A stretch of 64,000 bases of DNA from Paenibacillaceae bacterium (GTDB lineage: Bacteria > Bacillota > Bacilli > Paenibacillales > Paenibacillaceae), in NCBI GenBank assembly GCA_004134985.1, contig REGQ01000059.1, forward strand, positions 1 to 64,000. Reading direction: 5' to 3'. This document shows positions 1 through 7,534 of the stretch, one piece after another; the first letter of the stretch is position 1; each line of letters starts with the position of its first letter. The translations under genes and the position numbers were made by a program. Below the pieces are notes generated by a model. That model had not been told where the DNA came from. It made no database searches and saw nothing but the letters and a program-made list of their open reading frames with translations.

Positions 1-18
1 CAATGTAATTGTCTCCTG

Positions 19-76
19 TCCCATAGTGACATTATCTCAGAACAGTTATGGGATGACATTATCACAGAAGAACAAC
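19..76. repeat. Imperfect tandem repeat, possible insertion-sequence end
   Basis: Two imperfect copies of a unit containing TGACATTATC followed by CAGAA lie at about 27-46 and 53-74, each near a CCCAT or ATGGG motif. Multiple short terminal repeats are typical of IS21-family ends, so an element may lie just upstream of the window. No transposase is visible here, so this is tentative. Confidence 0.35.
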
Positions 77-95
77 ATGGGCGTGCTTTACTGAA

Positions 96-124
96 TTGAC
101 AGTCAGAGTAGTCAATGTTATTAT
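96..124 (+). promoter_or_regulatory. Promoter of the ABC-F leader transcript
   Basis: A TTGACA box at 96-101 and a TATTAT box at 119-124 are separated by 17 bases. This places the start of transcription near 131, about 400 bases upstream of the ABC-F gene, and leaves a long leader containing both attenuation modules. Confidence 0.6.
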
Positions 125-157
125 AAAGAATATTTTTAAGGAGGAGGCTTGTCATCT

Positions 158-178
158 ATGTACTTTCCAGTCGTTTAA
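158..178 (+). CDS. Putative leader peptide 1 (MYFPVV)
   Basis: A six-codon ORF follows a strong ribosome-binding site (AAGGAGGAGG at 138-147). It ends 15 bases before the terminator-type hairpin at 194-230. Its size and position resemble the six-residue MsrDL leader (MYLIFM) upstream of streptococcal msr(D), where macrolide-dependent ribosome stalling prevents termination. The role here is inferred from that likeness and from position. No homology can be proved for so short a peptide. Confidence 0.5.
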   Translation: MYFPVV

Positions 179-193
179 GATAAGCTAGCAATG

Positions 194-230
194 AAAAAGC
201 GGATTTTTCCACGGATCGTGGGCTTTTTTT
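194..230 (+). terminator. Attenuator terminator upstream of the ABC-F gene
   Basis: An inner stem CCACG/CGTGG (209-213/217-221) sits inside an outer AAAAAGC/GCTTTTT pairing and is followed by seven T. It lies just after leader peptide 1 and well before the ABC-F gene, as expected of a conditional transcription terminator. Confidence 0.6.
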
Positions 231-435
231 GAGCTGCTTATTTTACGCGTGAAGGACATAGATCGCGATTTGGATAGTTTTTTTACTATGCCTTTTCGGC
301 GAGTTCTCTCTCGTGATAAATGCAGATCTAAGCCCACATGGTGGATTTGGACCTGTATTTTTTTATTGCCAAAAAACAATAAATGTCAACCCATTCGAAA
401 CTTAGATGAAATAAAAAGGAAAAGGAGTTATTAAA

Positions 436-468
436 ATGCGATATATGCACTGGTACTTCTTTATATAA
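436..468 (+). CDS. Putative leader peptide 2 (MRYMHWYFFI)
   Basis: A ten-codon ORF has a good ribosome-binding site (AAAGGAG at 421-427). Its stop codon lies one base before the left arm of the stem that covers the ABC-F ribosome-binding site. It is rich in aromatic residues near the C-terminus. The arrangement is that of a translational attenuator in which stalling on the leader would open the downstream stem. The function is inferred from layout only. Confidence 0.5.
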   Translation: MRYMHWYFFI

Positions 469-469
469 T

Positions 470-528
470 CCTCCCTTCTTAAATCGCAGGCTATCCTGCG
501 AACAGAAAACTGCGATTTCTGAAGGAGG
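470..528 (+). promoter_or_regulatory. Stem sequestering the ABC-F ribosome-binding site
   Basis: CCTCCCTTC at 470-478 can pair with GAAGGAGG at 521-528, the ribosome-binding site of the ABC-F gene. AAATCGCAG (481-489) pairs with CTGCGATTT (510-518). A competing hairpin CGCAGG/CCTGCG (485-490/495-500) shares the same left strand. These mutually exclusive pairings suggest that a stalled ribosome on leader 2 switches the fold and exposes the ribosome-binding site. Confidence 0.6.
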
Positions 529-536
529 TTAATATC

Positions 537-2000
537 TTGAATTTATGGATAAAAGCAAAAGATATTTATGTGGAATATATGGGGCGCAATATACTGGATA
601 TCGACGAATTGGAATTCTATGATCACGATCGTATCGGTCTGGTAGGTGCAAACGGAGCAGGAAAGAGTACGTTGTTAAAAATATTACTGGGTGAAATTCC
701 TTTGCCGCACGGTAAAATTGTCCGGGAGGCTGATTTTACTTATATCCCACAGTTGGATGATGTCGTCGTAGACGAGGTAAAGGATTACGCTTTAATGGGC
801 AAATTGGGAATTGACCGTATTCATGCGGAGAATATGAGCGGCGGTGAAGAAACACGGCTAAAAATTGCGCAAGCACTGTCTAGTGAGGTGCATGGTATCT
901 TTGCCGATGAACCGACGTGCCACTTAGATCGCGCAGGCATAGACTTTTTAATTAATCAGCTTAAATATTATTCCGGCGCACTGCTCATTATTAGTCATGA
1001 CCGCTATTTCCTTGATCAGGTCGTCGATAAGATTTGGGAGCTGAAGGATGGAAAGCTGACCGAGTATTGGGGCGGATATTCCGAATACTTGGCGCAAAAG
1101 GAACAAGAACGGCAAACTCAAGCTGCACAATATAAGCAGTTTTCTGCTGAACGAGACAGGTTAGAGAAGGCCATCACCGACAAACGGAATCAGGCTCGGA
1201 AGATGGATCAAAAAGCGAAGGGAGCTTCAGGAAAAAACAGTACTGAAAGCGGAGGACGTCTCGGTCATCAAAAATCGACGGGCAGCAAACAGAAGAAGCT
1301 CCATAATGCCGCTAAAAATATGGAGCATAGAATCGCGGAGCTTGGCGATGTGAAACCGCCCGAAGCGATTCGTTCCGTTCAATTCCGACTAAGCAAAGCA
1401 CTGGAACTTCACAATCCATTTCCTATCACAGGGAAGGAGCTCCGCAAACAGTTTGGAGGCCAGGTCGTTTTTGAAAATGCGGATTTTCAATTTCCATTAG
1501 GCGCCAAGATTGCGATAACAGGTGCAAACGGAACAGGTAAAACGACGCTTTTCAAAATGATACTAGATCGCGAACACGGCATCACCATGTCTCCTAAAGC
1601 GGAAATCGGCTACTTTGCTCAAAACGGTTATAAGTTTGACCGTAATCAGGGTGTGATGGAGTTCATATTGGAAAACTCTGATTATCAGATATCTGAGATT
1701 CGCGCTGTACTGGCATCTATGGGATTTTCTCATCATGATGTACGCAAAGAGTTATCTGTTTTAAGCGGCGGCGAAATCATTAAATTGCAGCTTGCTAAAA
1801 TGCTGCTGGGGCGATATAACATCCTCCTCATGGATGAGCCAAGCAACTTCCTTGATCTTCCTGCTGTGGAAGCACTAGAAAATTTGATGAGGAACTACGC
1901 GGGTACAATCATATTTATCTCGCACGATGTTCGTTTGTTGGAGAACGTAGCTAATAAAGTATTTGAAATTGAGGATAGAAAGATCATTCAAAGGGCTTAG
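537..2000 (+). CDS. Msr(D)-like ABC-F ribosomal protection protein
   Basis: This soluble twin-ATPase of 487 residues has the same length as streptococcal Msr(D) and closely similar blocks. Domain one has Walker [10 protein letters not shown] near residue 37, signature MSGGEE near 100 and DEPTCHLD as Walker B. A charged linker rich in Lys and Gln covers about 190-260. Domain two has GANGTGKTT near 329, signature LSGGE near 409 and MDEPSNFLD. There are no membrane segments. ABC-F proteins of this group dislodge macrolides and related drugs from the ribosome exit tunnel. Translation starts at a TTG eight bases after GAAGGAGG. No mef efflux gene precedes it, unlike the mef/msr(D) operon. The drug spectrum cannot be read from sequence. 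Confidence 0.9.
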   Translation: MNLWIKAKDIYVEYMGRNILDIDELEFYDHDRIGLVGANGAGKSTLLKILLGEIPLPHGKIVREADFTYIPQLDDVVVDEVKDYALMGKLGIDRIHAENMSGGEETRLKIAQALSSEVHGIFADEPTCHLDRAGIDFLINQLKYYSGALLIISHDRYFLDQVVDKIWELKDGKLTEYWGGYSEYLAQKEQERQTQAAQYKQFSAERDRLEKAITDKRNQARKMDQKAKGASGKNSTESGGRLGHQKSTGSKQKKLHNAAKNMEHRIAELGDVKPPEAIRSVQFRLSKALELHNPFPITGKELRKQFGGQVVFENADFQFPLGAKIAITGANGTGKTTLFKMILDREHGITMSPKAEIGYFAQNGYKFDRNQGVMEFILENSDYQISEIRAVLASMGFSHHDVRKELSVLSGGEIIKLQLAKMLLGRYNILLMDEPSNFLDLPAVEALENLMRNYAGTIIFISHDVRLLENVANKVFEIEDRKIIQRA

Positions 2001-2431
2001 CGATGTGTGAATAGTGAACAATGAATAAGCTAACCCCCGGTTCCGGCTCAAGAAGCTGGTGCTGTCTATTTCGTGGGTGCTCGTGGGGGGGCTTCTTGCG
2101 CTAACGCTTGCCACAGCTCTTAATTGGCTTAAAATGACCCTTTTGCAACTCTAACGCTTGGCACAGCGCTTATTCCCCCCACGGGCGGGTAAAATCGTGC
2201 GATTTTCTATAAATAAGGTGGCTCAGTTTCCTTAGAGTAATTATGGGGCTGAATTTCCTCAAATAGCGTCGCTCACCAGCGTTAGAATTGCAGGTGTCAG
2301 TATCCGTTCGATCAGGACATTAACCAAATAAAACAGATCAAAACCTACCTAAACTTGGGTCTGACTACCGATCAGGGCTTCATTATATGCCGCTGCACGT
2401 TCGGGCTCGCCGCGGCCGCATCAGCCATCAT

Positions 2432-2478
2432 AAATAACTTAAGTGGTTCAGGTGATACCTGCACAACTTAAGTTATTT
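2432..2478. repeat. Near-perfect 22-bp-arm hairpin
   Basis: The arms at 2432-2453 and 2457-2478 pair at 20 of 22 positions around a GAT loop. A short T run follows. It could be a bidirectional terminator or a small dispersed palindromic element. Its distance from any gene end argues against a simple terminator. Confidence 0.55.
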
Positions 2479-2661
2479 TACTATCCGAAGGGCGATGGCC
2501 CCATGGCACCCCAAGCAACATAAAATAAATCGGGAATGCGCGGAACGTCCCGGTAGCGTTCAGCATGAGGGGCTTCACTTGCCCATTCATACATACGAAA
2601 CACCATCGCATCTGAAACCCTTTCTCAAGAGCACCTTCAAAAGATGGAATTGAAAACCGGC

Positions 2662-2741
2662 TTGACTATCACTGAAAAGCAAGATAATATAATCATTAAA
2701 TTAGTAAATTAGTAAATTAGTAAATTAGTAATTTAGTAAAT
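2662..2741 (+). promoter_or_regulatory. Promoter and AT-rich 8-bp repeat tract
   Basis: TTGACT (2662-2667) and TAATAT (2685-2690) are spaced 17 bases apart. Directly downstream is a tandem repeat of an ATTAGTAA-type unit, about five copies at 2698-2741. A short piece of the same repeat lies before the second gene copy near 3938-3955. Confidence 0.45.
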
Positions 2742-2765
2742 TGTTAAGAGAAAAGAGGGGGAAAA

Positions 2766-3245
2766 ATGAAAGTACCTACCACGTTAAAGCATAAGCCTGT
2801 TGTGGTGTCGGAAAATTATGAGAAGGTTGACGGCCGATTGGCCGGGAATACGGACGCGAAAGGTCTTTCTCTAGGATTGGCCCAGTGGAACGAGCGGGGA
2901 AAGGTCGAAATTTCGGCCAAGGTATGGCGATACACGGGAGAAAAGTGGTCCCGGCAATCAGAGGAACTGCCTCTCCATCGCGTGCTTGATTTGTCCATTC
3001 TGATTTGCCGGTCTTTGGAGCATTTTCAAGAAGCTTATCGCTATGAGCATTTATATGACCCGCAGCAGCCTGTCATCGACCGGGTTGGCCTGCAAGGGGA
3101 TGCCATGACCGTGGGCATTTGTATGGACAATGAGAGAATTAATGAAGATATTAAGCTGTTCAGCCAAGCGCTGAGCTACGACGGTGAAATGATCGGCGAA
3201 CGTTTGAGTACATTATCAAAAATATTAAGGGATTTGGGGTATTAA
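2766..3245 (+). CDS. Conserved hypothetical protein, copy 1 (DUF6530-like)
   Basis: This 159-residue soluble protein has no signal peptide and no recognised catalytic motif. The start follows GAGGGGG. It is about 90 percent identical to the protein encoded at 3978-4457, and the near-identical DNA indicates a recent tandem duplication. From memory it resembles the DUF6530 family of Paenibacillus and Bacillus, but no search was done. The hydrophilic start (KHKPVVVSENYEKVDGR) and the SILICRSL helix are shared with the other copy. The function is unknown. Confidence 0.75.
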   Translation: MKVPTTLKHKPVVVSENYEKVDGRLAGNTDAKGLSLGLAQWNERGKVEISAKVWRYTGEKWSRQSEELPLHRVLDLSILICRSLEHFQEAYRYEHLYDPQQPVIDRVGLQGDAMTVGICMDNERINEDIKLFSQALSYDGEMIGERLSTLSKILRDLGY

Positions 3246-3246
3246 C

Positions 3247-3309
3247 ATGTCGAGAAAGTGGGGAGAAAACCGTTATCACACAAAGTCAGCGAAGAGGAAC
3301 GGAGCATAA
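3247..3309 (+). other. Possible 20-residue ORF
   Basis: A short frame starts one base after the stop of copy 1 and encodes a basic 20-residue peptide (MSRKWGENRYHTKSAKRNGA). No dedicated ribosome-binding site is obvious, although translational coupling is possible. The second gene copy has no counterpart. It is kept only as a possibility. Confidence 0.2.
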
Positions 3310-3439
3310 GTGAAGAAATAAAGTGAAATTGGCATCGCGGCCGAATTTACATGAGTTCCCGGCAAAGTTAGTCCGCATTATCGCTCGGTATTTGTAACTT
3401 CCCTGAATATTCATTAGCCACGATGAGGAGAGAAACTAG

Positions 3440-3799
3440 ATGGACAAGAATAAGCGCAAGGAACTGCTTGAGGAATTCAAGGAAATTAAGGTCTATATGG
3501 GCGTCGCTCAAATCAAGAACAAAGTGAACGGGAAAATCTTCATCGACAGCTATTCCAACTTGAAGAACAAATGGTTCACTCTGCAGATGCAGCTGGATAT
3601 GGGGAGATTTGCAAATGCCCAGTTGCAGAAGGATTGGAAAGAATTCGGAGCCGATGCGTTCACTTATGAGGTGCTGGAGCAGAAGGAAGCTGGCAAGGTG
3701 ACGGACATGCGCTGGGAGCTGAAGCGAATTTTGAAGCCGTGGTTCGAGAAACTGCAGCCCTTCGAAGACAGCGGATATAATAAGCCTCCAAGAAATTAA
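3440..3799 (+). CDS. GIY-YIG nuclease-family protein with degenerate motif
   Basis: This 119-residue protein has the compact fold pattern of small Bacillus GIY-YIG proteins: the segment GVAQIKNKVNGKIFIDS (about 21-37) stands where GIY and YIG are expected, followed by NLKNKW and KDWKEFGADAFTYEVLE. GIY reads GVA and YIG reads FID, so catalytic residues differ from active nucleases. A GAGGAGAG ribosome-binding site precedes the start. It sits between the two copies of the duplicated 159-residue gene, in the same direction. It may bind nucleic acid without cutting it. The biological role is unknown. Confidence 0.75.
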   Translation: MDKNKRKELLEEFKEIKVYMGVAQIKNKVNGKIFIDSYSNLKNKWFTLQMQLDMGRFANAQLQKDWKEFGADAFTYEVLEQKEAGKVTDMRWELKRILKPWFEKLQPFEDSGYNKPPRN

Positions 3800-3968
3800 A
3801 TGAAGATACAATCAACTCGTCAATTGAAAAATTGGCGGGTTTCCATGATTTGTACTCATCTGGATTAGCTTCGCGATTTCGTCTACCCGAAACGGATTTG
3901 ACTAACGCTGTCATCCAAGATAAGATGAAACCGATGTTTAGTAATTTAGTAAATTGGCAAAAGGAATG
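3800..3968 (+). pseudogene. Possible coding remnant between the gene copies
   Basis: One frame stays open from 3800 to 3968 and reads like protein (it includes EKLAGFHDLYSSGLASRFR) but has no start or ribosome-binding site. The end runs into the AT-rich repeat before copy 2. It may be the tail of a deleted gene. The family was not recognised. Confidence 0.25.
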
Positions 3969-3977
3969 AGGGTAAAG

Positions 3978-4457
3978 ATGAAAATACCTACTACGTTAAA
4001 ACATAAGCCTGTTGTGGTGTCGGAAAATTATGAGAAGGTAGACGGCCGAATGGCCGGGAATACGGATGCAAAAGGTCTTTCCCTGGGATTGGCCCAGTGG
4101 AACGATCGAGGAAAGGTTGATATTTCAGCCAAAGTATGGCGATACACGGGAGAAAAATGGTCCAGACAATCAGAGGAGCTGCCTCTCCATCGCGTGCTTG
4201 ATTTGTCCATTCTGATTTGCCGGTCTTTGGCCCATTTTCGTGAAGCCTATCGATATGAGCAATTGTATGATCCGCAGCAGCCTGTCATCGATCGGGTTGG
4301 CCTGCAAGGGGATGCCATGACTGTGGGGATTTGCACGGATAATGAGAGAATTAATGAAGATATTAAGCTGTTCAGCCAAGCGCTGAGCGACGACGATGAA
4401 ATGATCGGCGAACGTTTGCGCACGTTATCCAAAATATTAAAGGATATGGGATATTAA
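3978..4457 (+). CDS. Conserved hypothetical protein, copy 2 (DUF6530-like)
   Basis: This is the second copy of the 159-residue protein at 2766-3245. The ATG at 3978 follows TGAGGG and gives exactly the same length as copy 1. An upstream TTG at 3954 is less likely to be the start. Differences are scattered and conservative, so both copies look functional. A fragment of the same AT-rich repeat precedes it. Only one copy of the GIY-YIG gene is present, so the duplication either did not include it or the second copy was lost. Confidence 0.75.
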   Translation: MKIPTTLKHKPVVVSENYEKVDGRMAGNTDAKGLSLGLAQWNDRGKVDISAKVWRYTGEKWSRQSEELPLHRVLDLSILICRSLAHFREAYRYEQLYDPQQPVIDRVGLQGDAMTVGICTDNERINEDIKLFSQALSDDDEMIGERLRTLSKILKDMGY

Positions 4458-4578
4458 CCGTTGTCCCATCGTTATGTCCACACACGATTATTCTCTCCTG
4501 GTGCAACCGATGATCTACTCATCCTGTTGTTCTGAAGGTAATGTTTGGTTCGCTCAATCGTCGCTAAGGATTAACAGC

Positions 4579-5313
4579 TCAAAGTAGTCTGGATATGTGA
4601 GCACTGCATTCCTTCAATTTTTTACTTACACTACGGTCTCTTTTCCGGCTCAACCGTGCGGCAGGGCCGGATATAGCCAATGCTGCGATGACGTTGCCAT
4701 TATAAAATATTGGTGCAGCAACGCATCGCAAACCCACTTCTGTTTCTTCATCATCAATGGCGTATCCTTGCTGACGTATAACATTTAGATGCTCTTTTAA
4801 CAAGTGGTTGTCGTCAAAGGTATGTTTTGTTGCTTTATGCTGGGTAAGATACGCAAGCATTTTTCTTAGTTGTTCATCATTCAGATGCGCCAGAATCACT
4901 TTTCCAAAGGCACTCAGGTGGGCATAAGCAGAATCGCCTACACGTGTATGGCTACGTATGGCATGATTCCCCTCTACGACTTGCACTGTCATGACTTTCA
5001 TGCCATGCAAAACTCCAATATAGGCGGTTTCGCCAATTTCCTGGGCGAATTGATGCAGGGACGGAACAACTAGCCAATTAAGTCTAGTGTTCGCAGACGA
5101 AGAATGGTGACCCTTTAGATCAGAAGCTTTGTAAGTGTGACCATCTTTTTGAATAAAGCCTGTCTTTTCCAGCGTATAAAGGAGACGAAAGGTTGTCGAT
5201 TTGTTTAAATGAAACCGGTGCATAATCTCAGTCAATCTCATGGGCTCCCCATGCTGCAAAGCGTCAAGAATGAGCAATCCTTTTTTTAGGGTTGCAACCT
5301 CATATGGATCCAT
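4579..5313 (-). CDS. IclR-family transcriptional regulator
   Basis: This protein of about 244 residues has an N-terminal winged helix (LTEIMHRFHLNKSTTFRLLYTLEKTGFI) and a C-terminal IclR effector domain (LHQFAQEIGETAYIGVL, GLRCVAAPIF, AALAISGP). The ATG at 5313 follows AGAGGTGA. An upstream in-frame ATG at 5331 lacks a ribosome-binding site. It lies downstream of the MFS and UPF0303 genes on the same strand, so it probably controls them, perhaps through the palindrome at 7168-7200. The ligand is unknown, though IclR proteins often sense small aromatic or organic acids. Confidence 0.85.
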   Translation of the reverse strand: MDPYEVATLKKGLLILDALQHGEPMRLTEIMHRFHLNKSTTFRLLYTLEKTGFIQKDGHTYKASDLKGHHSSSANTRLNWLVVPSLHQFAQEIGETAYIGVLHGMKVMTVQVVEGNHAIRSHTRVGDSAYAHLSAFGKVILAHLNDEQLRKMLAYLTQHKATKHTFDDNHLLKEHLNVIRQQGYAIDDEETEVGLRCVAAPIFYNGNVIAALAISGPAARLSRKRDRSVSKKLKECSAHISRLL

Positions 5314-5455
5314 TGCTTCACCTCTAAGCATGTAATTAATGTTGTCTCATTACAATAAGTTTATAACAAACTTAACGAAGTAGGAATAAAAAGAGGGCAA
5401 GAGCGATATGCCCATCCCTCTCATGTTTAAAATGGCTTTGTTAGCGCACGGCCAT

Positions 5456-5914
5456 TCATTTGCCTTTCAGAAACAGGCGAATGCCCTCAACTGCATAGGC
5501 ATGATCCAACTCGCCGGTCAATCCTCCGACTGTGACAGAACCGACTACGCCAACACCTTTGACACGGATGGGAATAGAACCGCCTACTGCCTGATAATCT
5601 GCAGCGGCAAGCAGAGAGTGTTCTGCATGAGAAGCACCATTTTGGATAAAGCGCTCATCAATGTAGGCAGAACTGCGGTCATAGTGATCGACAATTCGTT
5701 TTTTGCGAAACAACCATACGTAGTTTTCTTCCGAAGTGCCATCCATCAGGTGCGTAAACACGGGAACTCGGTTACGTTCAATATGCACGGCCACAGCTAC
5801 CTTGTTTTCTTGGGCGTATTGCACAATCCGATTACCGATGGCAAGGGCATCTTGATGGCTAAAACTTGTAAATTCCAATTCTTGCTCCAGTAGGTCTAAT
5901 GCTCTCAAATTCAT
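5456..5914 (-). CDS. UPF0303 family (GlcG/HbpS-like) protein
   Basis: This 152-residue soluble protein of the heme-degrading-domain/UPF0303 type shows the segments FSHQDALAIGNRIVQYA, VAVHIERN and GGSIPIRVKGVGVVGSVTVGGL. The family is related to GlcG and HbpS. Some members bind heme or small ligands, but no enzymatic role is firm. The start codon directly follows the MFS stop, with a GGAGAGA ribosome-binding site inside the MFS gene, so the two are translationally linked. A role beside the efflux pump is inferred only from the operon. Confidence 0.8.
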   Translation of the reverse strand: MNLRALDLLEQELEFTSFSHQDALAIGNRIVQYAQENKVAVAVHIERNRVPVFTHLMDGTSEENYVWLFRKKRIVDHYDRSSAYIDERFIQNGASHAEHSLLAAADYQAVGGSIPIRVKGVGVVGSVTVGGLTGELDHAYAVEGIRLFLKGK

Positions 5915-7108
5915 TTATTCTCTCTCCTCAACAAAAAGATTCTGTTTCTTATCCATTCTGTAGTTTATAGCTGCGAGTAAAAATGCGAATCCAGCCATAA
6001 TTGCACCGATCCAAGCCGTGTCCATGATATGCAAATGGTCTACTGCAAGCCCACCCAATGTGGAGCCAACTGCTATCCCAATATTAAATGCAGAGATATT
6101 TAAAGCAGAAGCGACATCCTTAGCAGAAGGTACCAGCTTTTCTGCAAGCATTAGAATGTAAGCCTGTACGCCCGGAGACATCATAAATGCGAAGAAGCCC
6201 ATTAATATGAGGGACACAATGGTGAGCGTCTTGTTCGGCAGCAGCCATATTTGGAGCAGCAGAGCAATGCCCTGAAGCAGAAATACGACTCGAAGCGCCT
6301 TTACAGGATGTCCATTTGCTAATTTTCCCCCGATAATATTTCCAATTGCCACAGCAACACCGTAAACGAGCAATAGCCAAGAAATAGACGAAGCGGCGTA
6401 TCCGCTGATCTCTTCAAGGATAGGAGAGATGTACGTAAATAAGACGAAGGTTCCGCCGAAACCCAATACCGTCATTAGCAAAGCCGTGATGATATGGGGA
6501 TTGGTAATCAAACTTCCAACATCCCTCAAGCTCGGCGAGTGCATCGAACGCGGGACTTTTTCTACGGCTACAAGACTGACCAACAAAGCGATCAGCGCTA
6601 ATACAGCGACTACGGCAAATGACATCCGCCAACCATATTGCTGTCCGATATAGGTTCCAAGGGGAACACCAAGAATGGTAGCAACGGTTAACCCAGTAAA
6701 CATAATGGAGATGGCGGTGCCTTTTTTGTTACCCGGGACCATATCTGCGGCCACTGTAGCTGCAACAGCGAAAAATACACCATGAGCAACCGCTGTAATT
6801 ATTCTAGATAAGAGCAAAATTGAATAGGTAGAAGCTATTGCTGCCATAGCATTCCCGGCAGTAAACACAATCATGAGGAATACCAAATATCCTTTTTTAG
6901 GAAATCTCCCGGTCATAACTACGACGATCGGGGTTCCAATAGCAAGGGCCACTGCATACCCAGAAACCAGGGTCCCAGCTTGCGTTACCGATATGCCAAG
7001 ATCGGTGGCTACCTCTTGCAGAATCCCGACAATAACAAATTCCGTCGTTCCAATGGCAAAGGCACTAAGTGCAAATGACATTAGTGCTATCAAGATTTTT
7101 GAATTCAT
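5915..7108 (-). CDS. MFS transporter, DHA1 family (AraJ/YdhP-like efflux)
   Basis: This protein of about 397 residues has twelve predicted membrane segments. The first carries the GTTEFVIVGIL motif typical of AraJ/YdhP-type drug or sugar efflux proteins, and segment five carries the VPLGTYIGQ motif. The ATG at 7108 follows GGAGGTGAAAGT, whereas the longer frame start at 7162 has no ribosome-binding site. It heads an operon with the UPF0303 and IclR genes. The substrate is unknown. It is clearly related to the MFS gene at 30883-32091. Confidence 0.85.
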   Translation of the reverse strand: MNSKILIALMSFALSAFAIGTTEFVIVGILQEVATDLGISVTQAGTLVSGYAVALAIGTPIVVVMTGRFPKKGYLVFLMIVFTAGNAMAAIASTYSILLLSRIITAVAHGVFFAVAATVAADMVPGNKKGTAISIMFTGLTVATILGVPLGTYIGQQYGWRMSFAVVAVLALIALLVSLVAVEKVPRSMHSPSLRDVGSLITNPHIITALLMTVLGFGGTFVLFTYISPILEEISGYAASSISWLLLVYGVAVAIGNIIGGKLANGHPVKALRVVFLLQGIALLLQIWLLPNKTLTIVSLILMGFFAFMMSPGVQAYILMLAEKLVPSAKDVASALNISAFNIGIAVGSTLGGLAVDHLHIMDTAWIGAIMAGFAFLLAAINYRMDKKQNLFVEERE

Positions 7109-7167
7109 ACTTTCACCTCCTTTATGTAGGCTAATAGTAAGTAAGAAATTAAAGAAGTTCAAATAAA

Positions 7168-7200
7168 GAGAAAAAGTTTCTATAATAGAAACTCTTTCTC
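7168..7200 (-). promoter_or_regulatory. Palindromic operator over the MFS operon promoter
   Basis: The perfect core palindrome GTTTCTATAATAGAAAC (7176-7192) extends outward to about 33 bases with one mismatch. It contains a minus-strand TATTAT box (7182-7187), so a bound regulator would cover the promoter. The IclR protein of the same operon is the obvious candidate. Confidence 0.55.
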
Positions 7201-7375
7201 TTGAGAAACAATGATAATGCTAGCTTAATAATCGATTCCCGCCCCATACAATGTTGTAATAGAAGCCAAATAGACTTCATGGGTGTTACAGAAGCTGCAA
7301 TTGCATGATAGCGGAATTGAATAATATAGTGAAAAGTCTTAATTAGGTCAAATTAACCATATTTATACTATGATA

Positions 7376-7403
7376 TTGAAATATTATACAGATACATTAT
7401 AAT
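7376..7403 (+). promoter_or_regulatory. Promoter of the GxGYxYP protein gene
   Basis: TTGAAA (7376-7381) and TATAAT (7398-7403) are separated by 16 bases. About 120 bases of untranslated leader follow, containing a cre-like site. Confidence 0.5.
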
Positions 7404-7483
7404 GAATATATCAATAATGCTTTTCCAAAGGATGTGATTGCCCAATGTGACAAGGGAGAGGAGAAAAATTTTTTCCGAGAAAA

Positions 7484-7497
7484 TGATTGCGCTTACA
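7484..7497 (+). promoter_or_regulatory. cre-like CcpA site
   Basis: The minus-strand reading TGTAAGCGCAATCA matches the cre consensus TGWAANCGNTNWCA at 13 of 14 positions. It lies about 80 bases downstream of the predicted transcription start, consistent with a catabolite-repression roadblock of a glycan-related gene. Confidence 0.5.
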
Positions 7498-7534
7498 AAT
7501 TATTAATTCAATTTATTAATGGGAGGAAAGAGGA

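Larger units (their letters stand above)
2001..2765. other. Intergenic region with repeats, no gene seen
   Basis: No credible coding frame was found. It holds two direct copies of a CTAACGCTTG-CACAG motif (2100-2121 and 2151-2172), a partial inverted copy near 2277, a long hairpin (2432-2478), a promoter near 2662 and an AT-rich short-unit repeat before the next gene. The CTAACGCTTG units look like dispersed repeats rather than gene remnants. Confidence 0.5.

Noticed and set aside
185-434. Two open frames of about 60 codons on opposite strands in the ABC-F leader
   Set aside because: They have no ribosome-binding sites and overlap the terminator and leader structures. The short leaders explain the region better.
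5408-5893. A 161-codon plus-strand frame opposite the UPF0303 gene
   Set aside because: The minus-strand frame has operon context, a ribosome-binding site and family motifs. The plus frame is its mirror.
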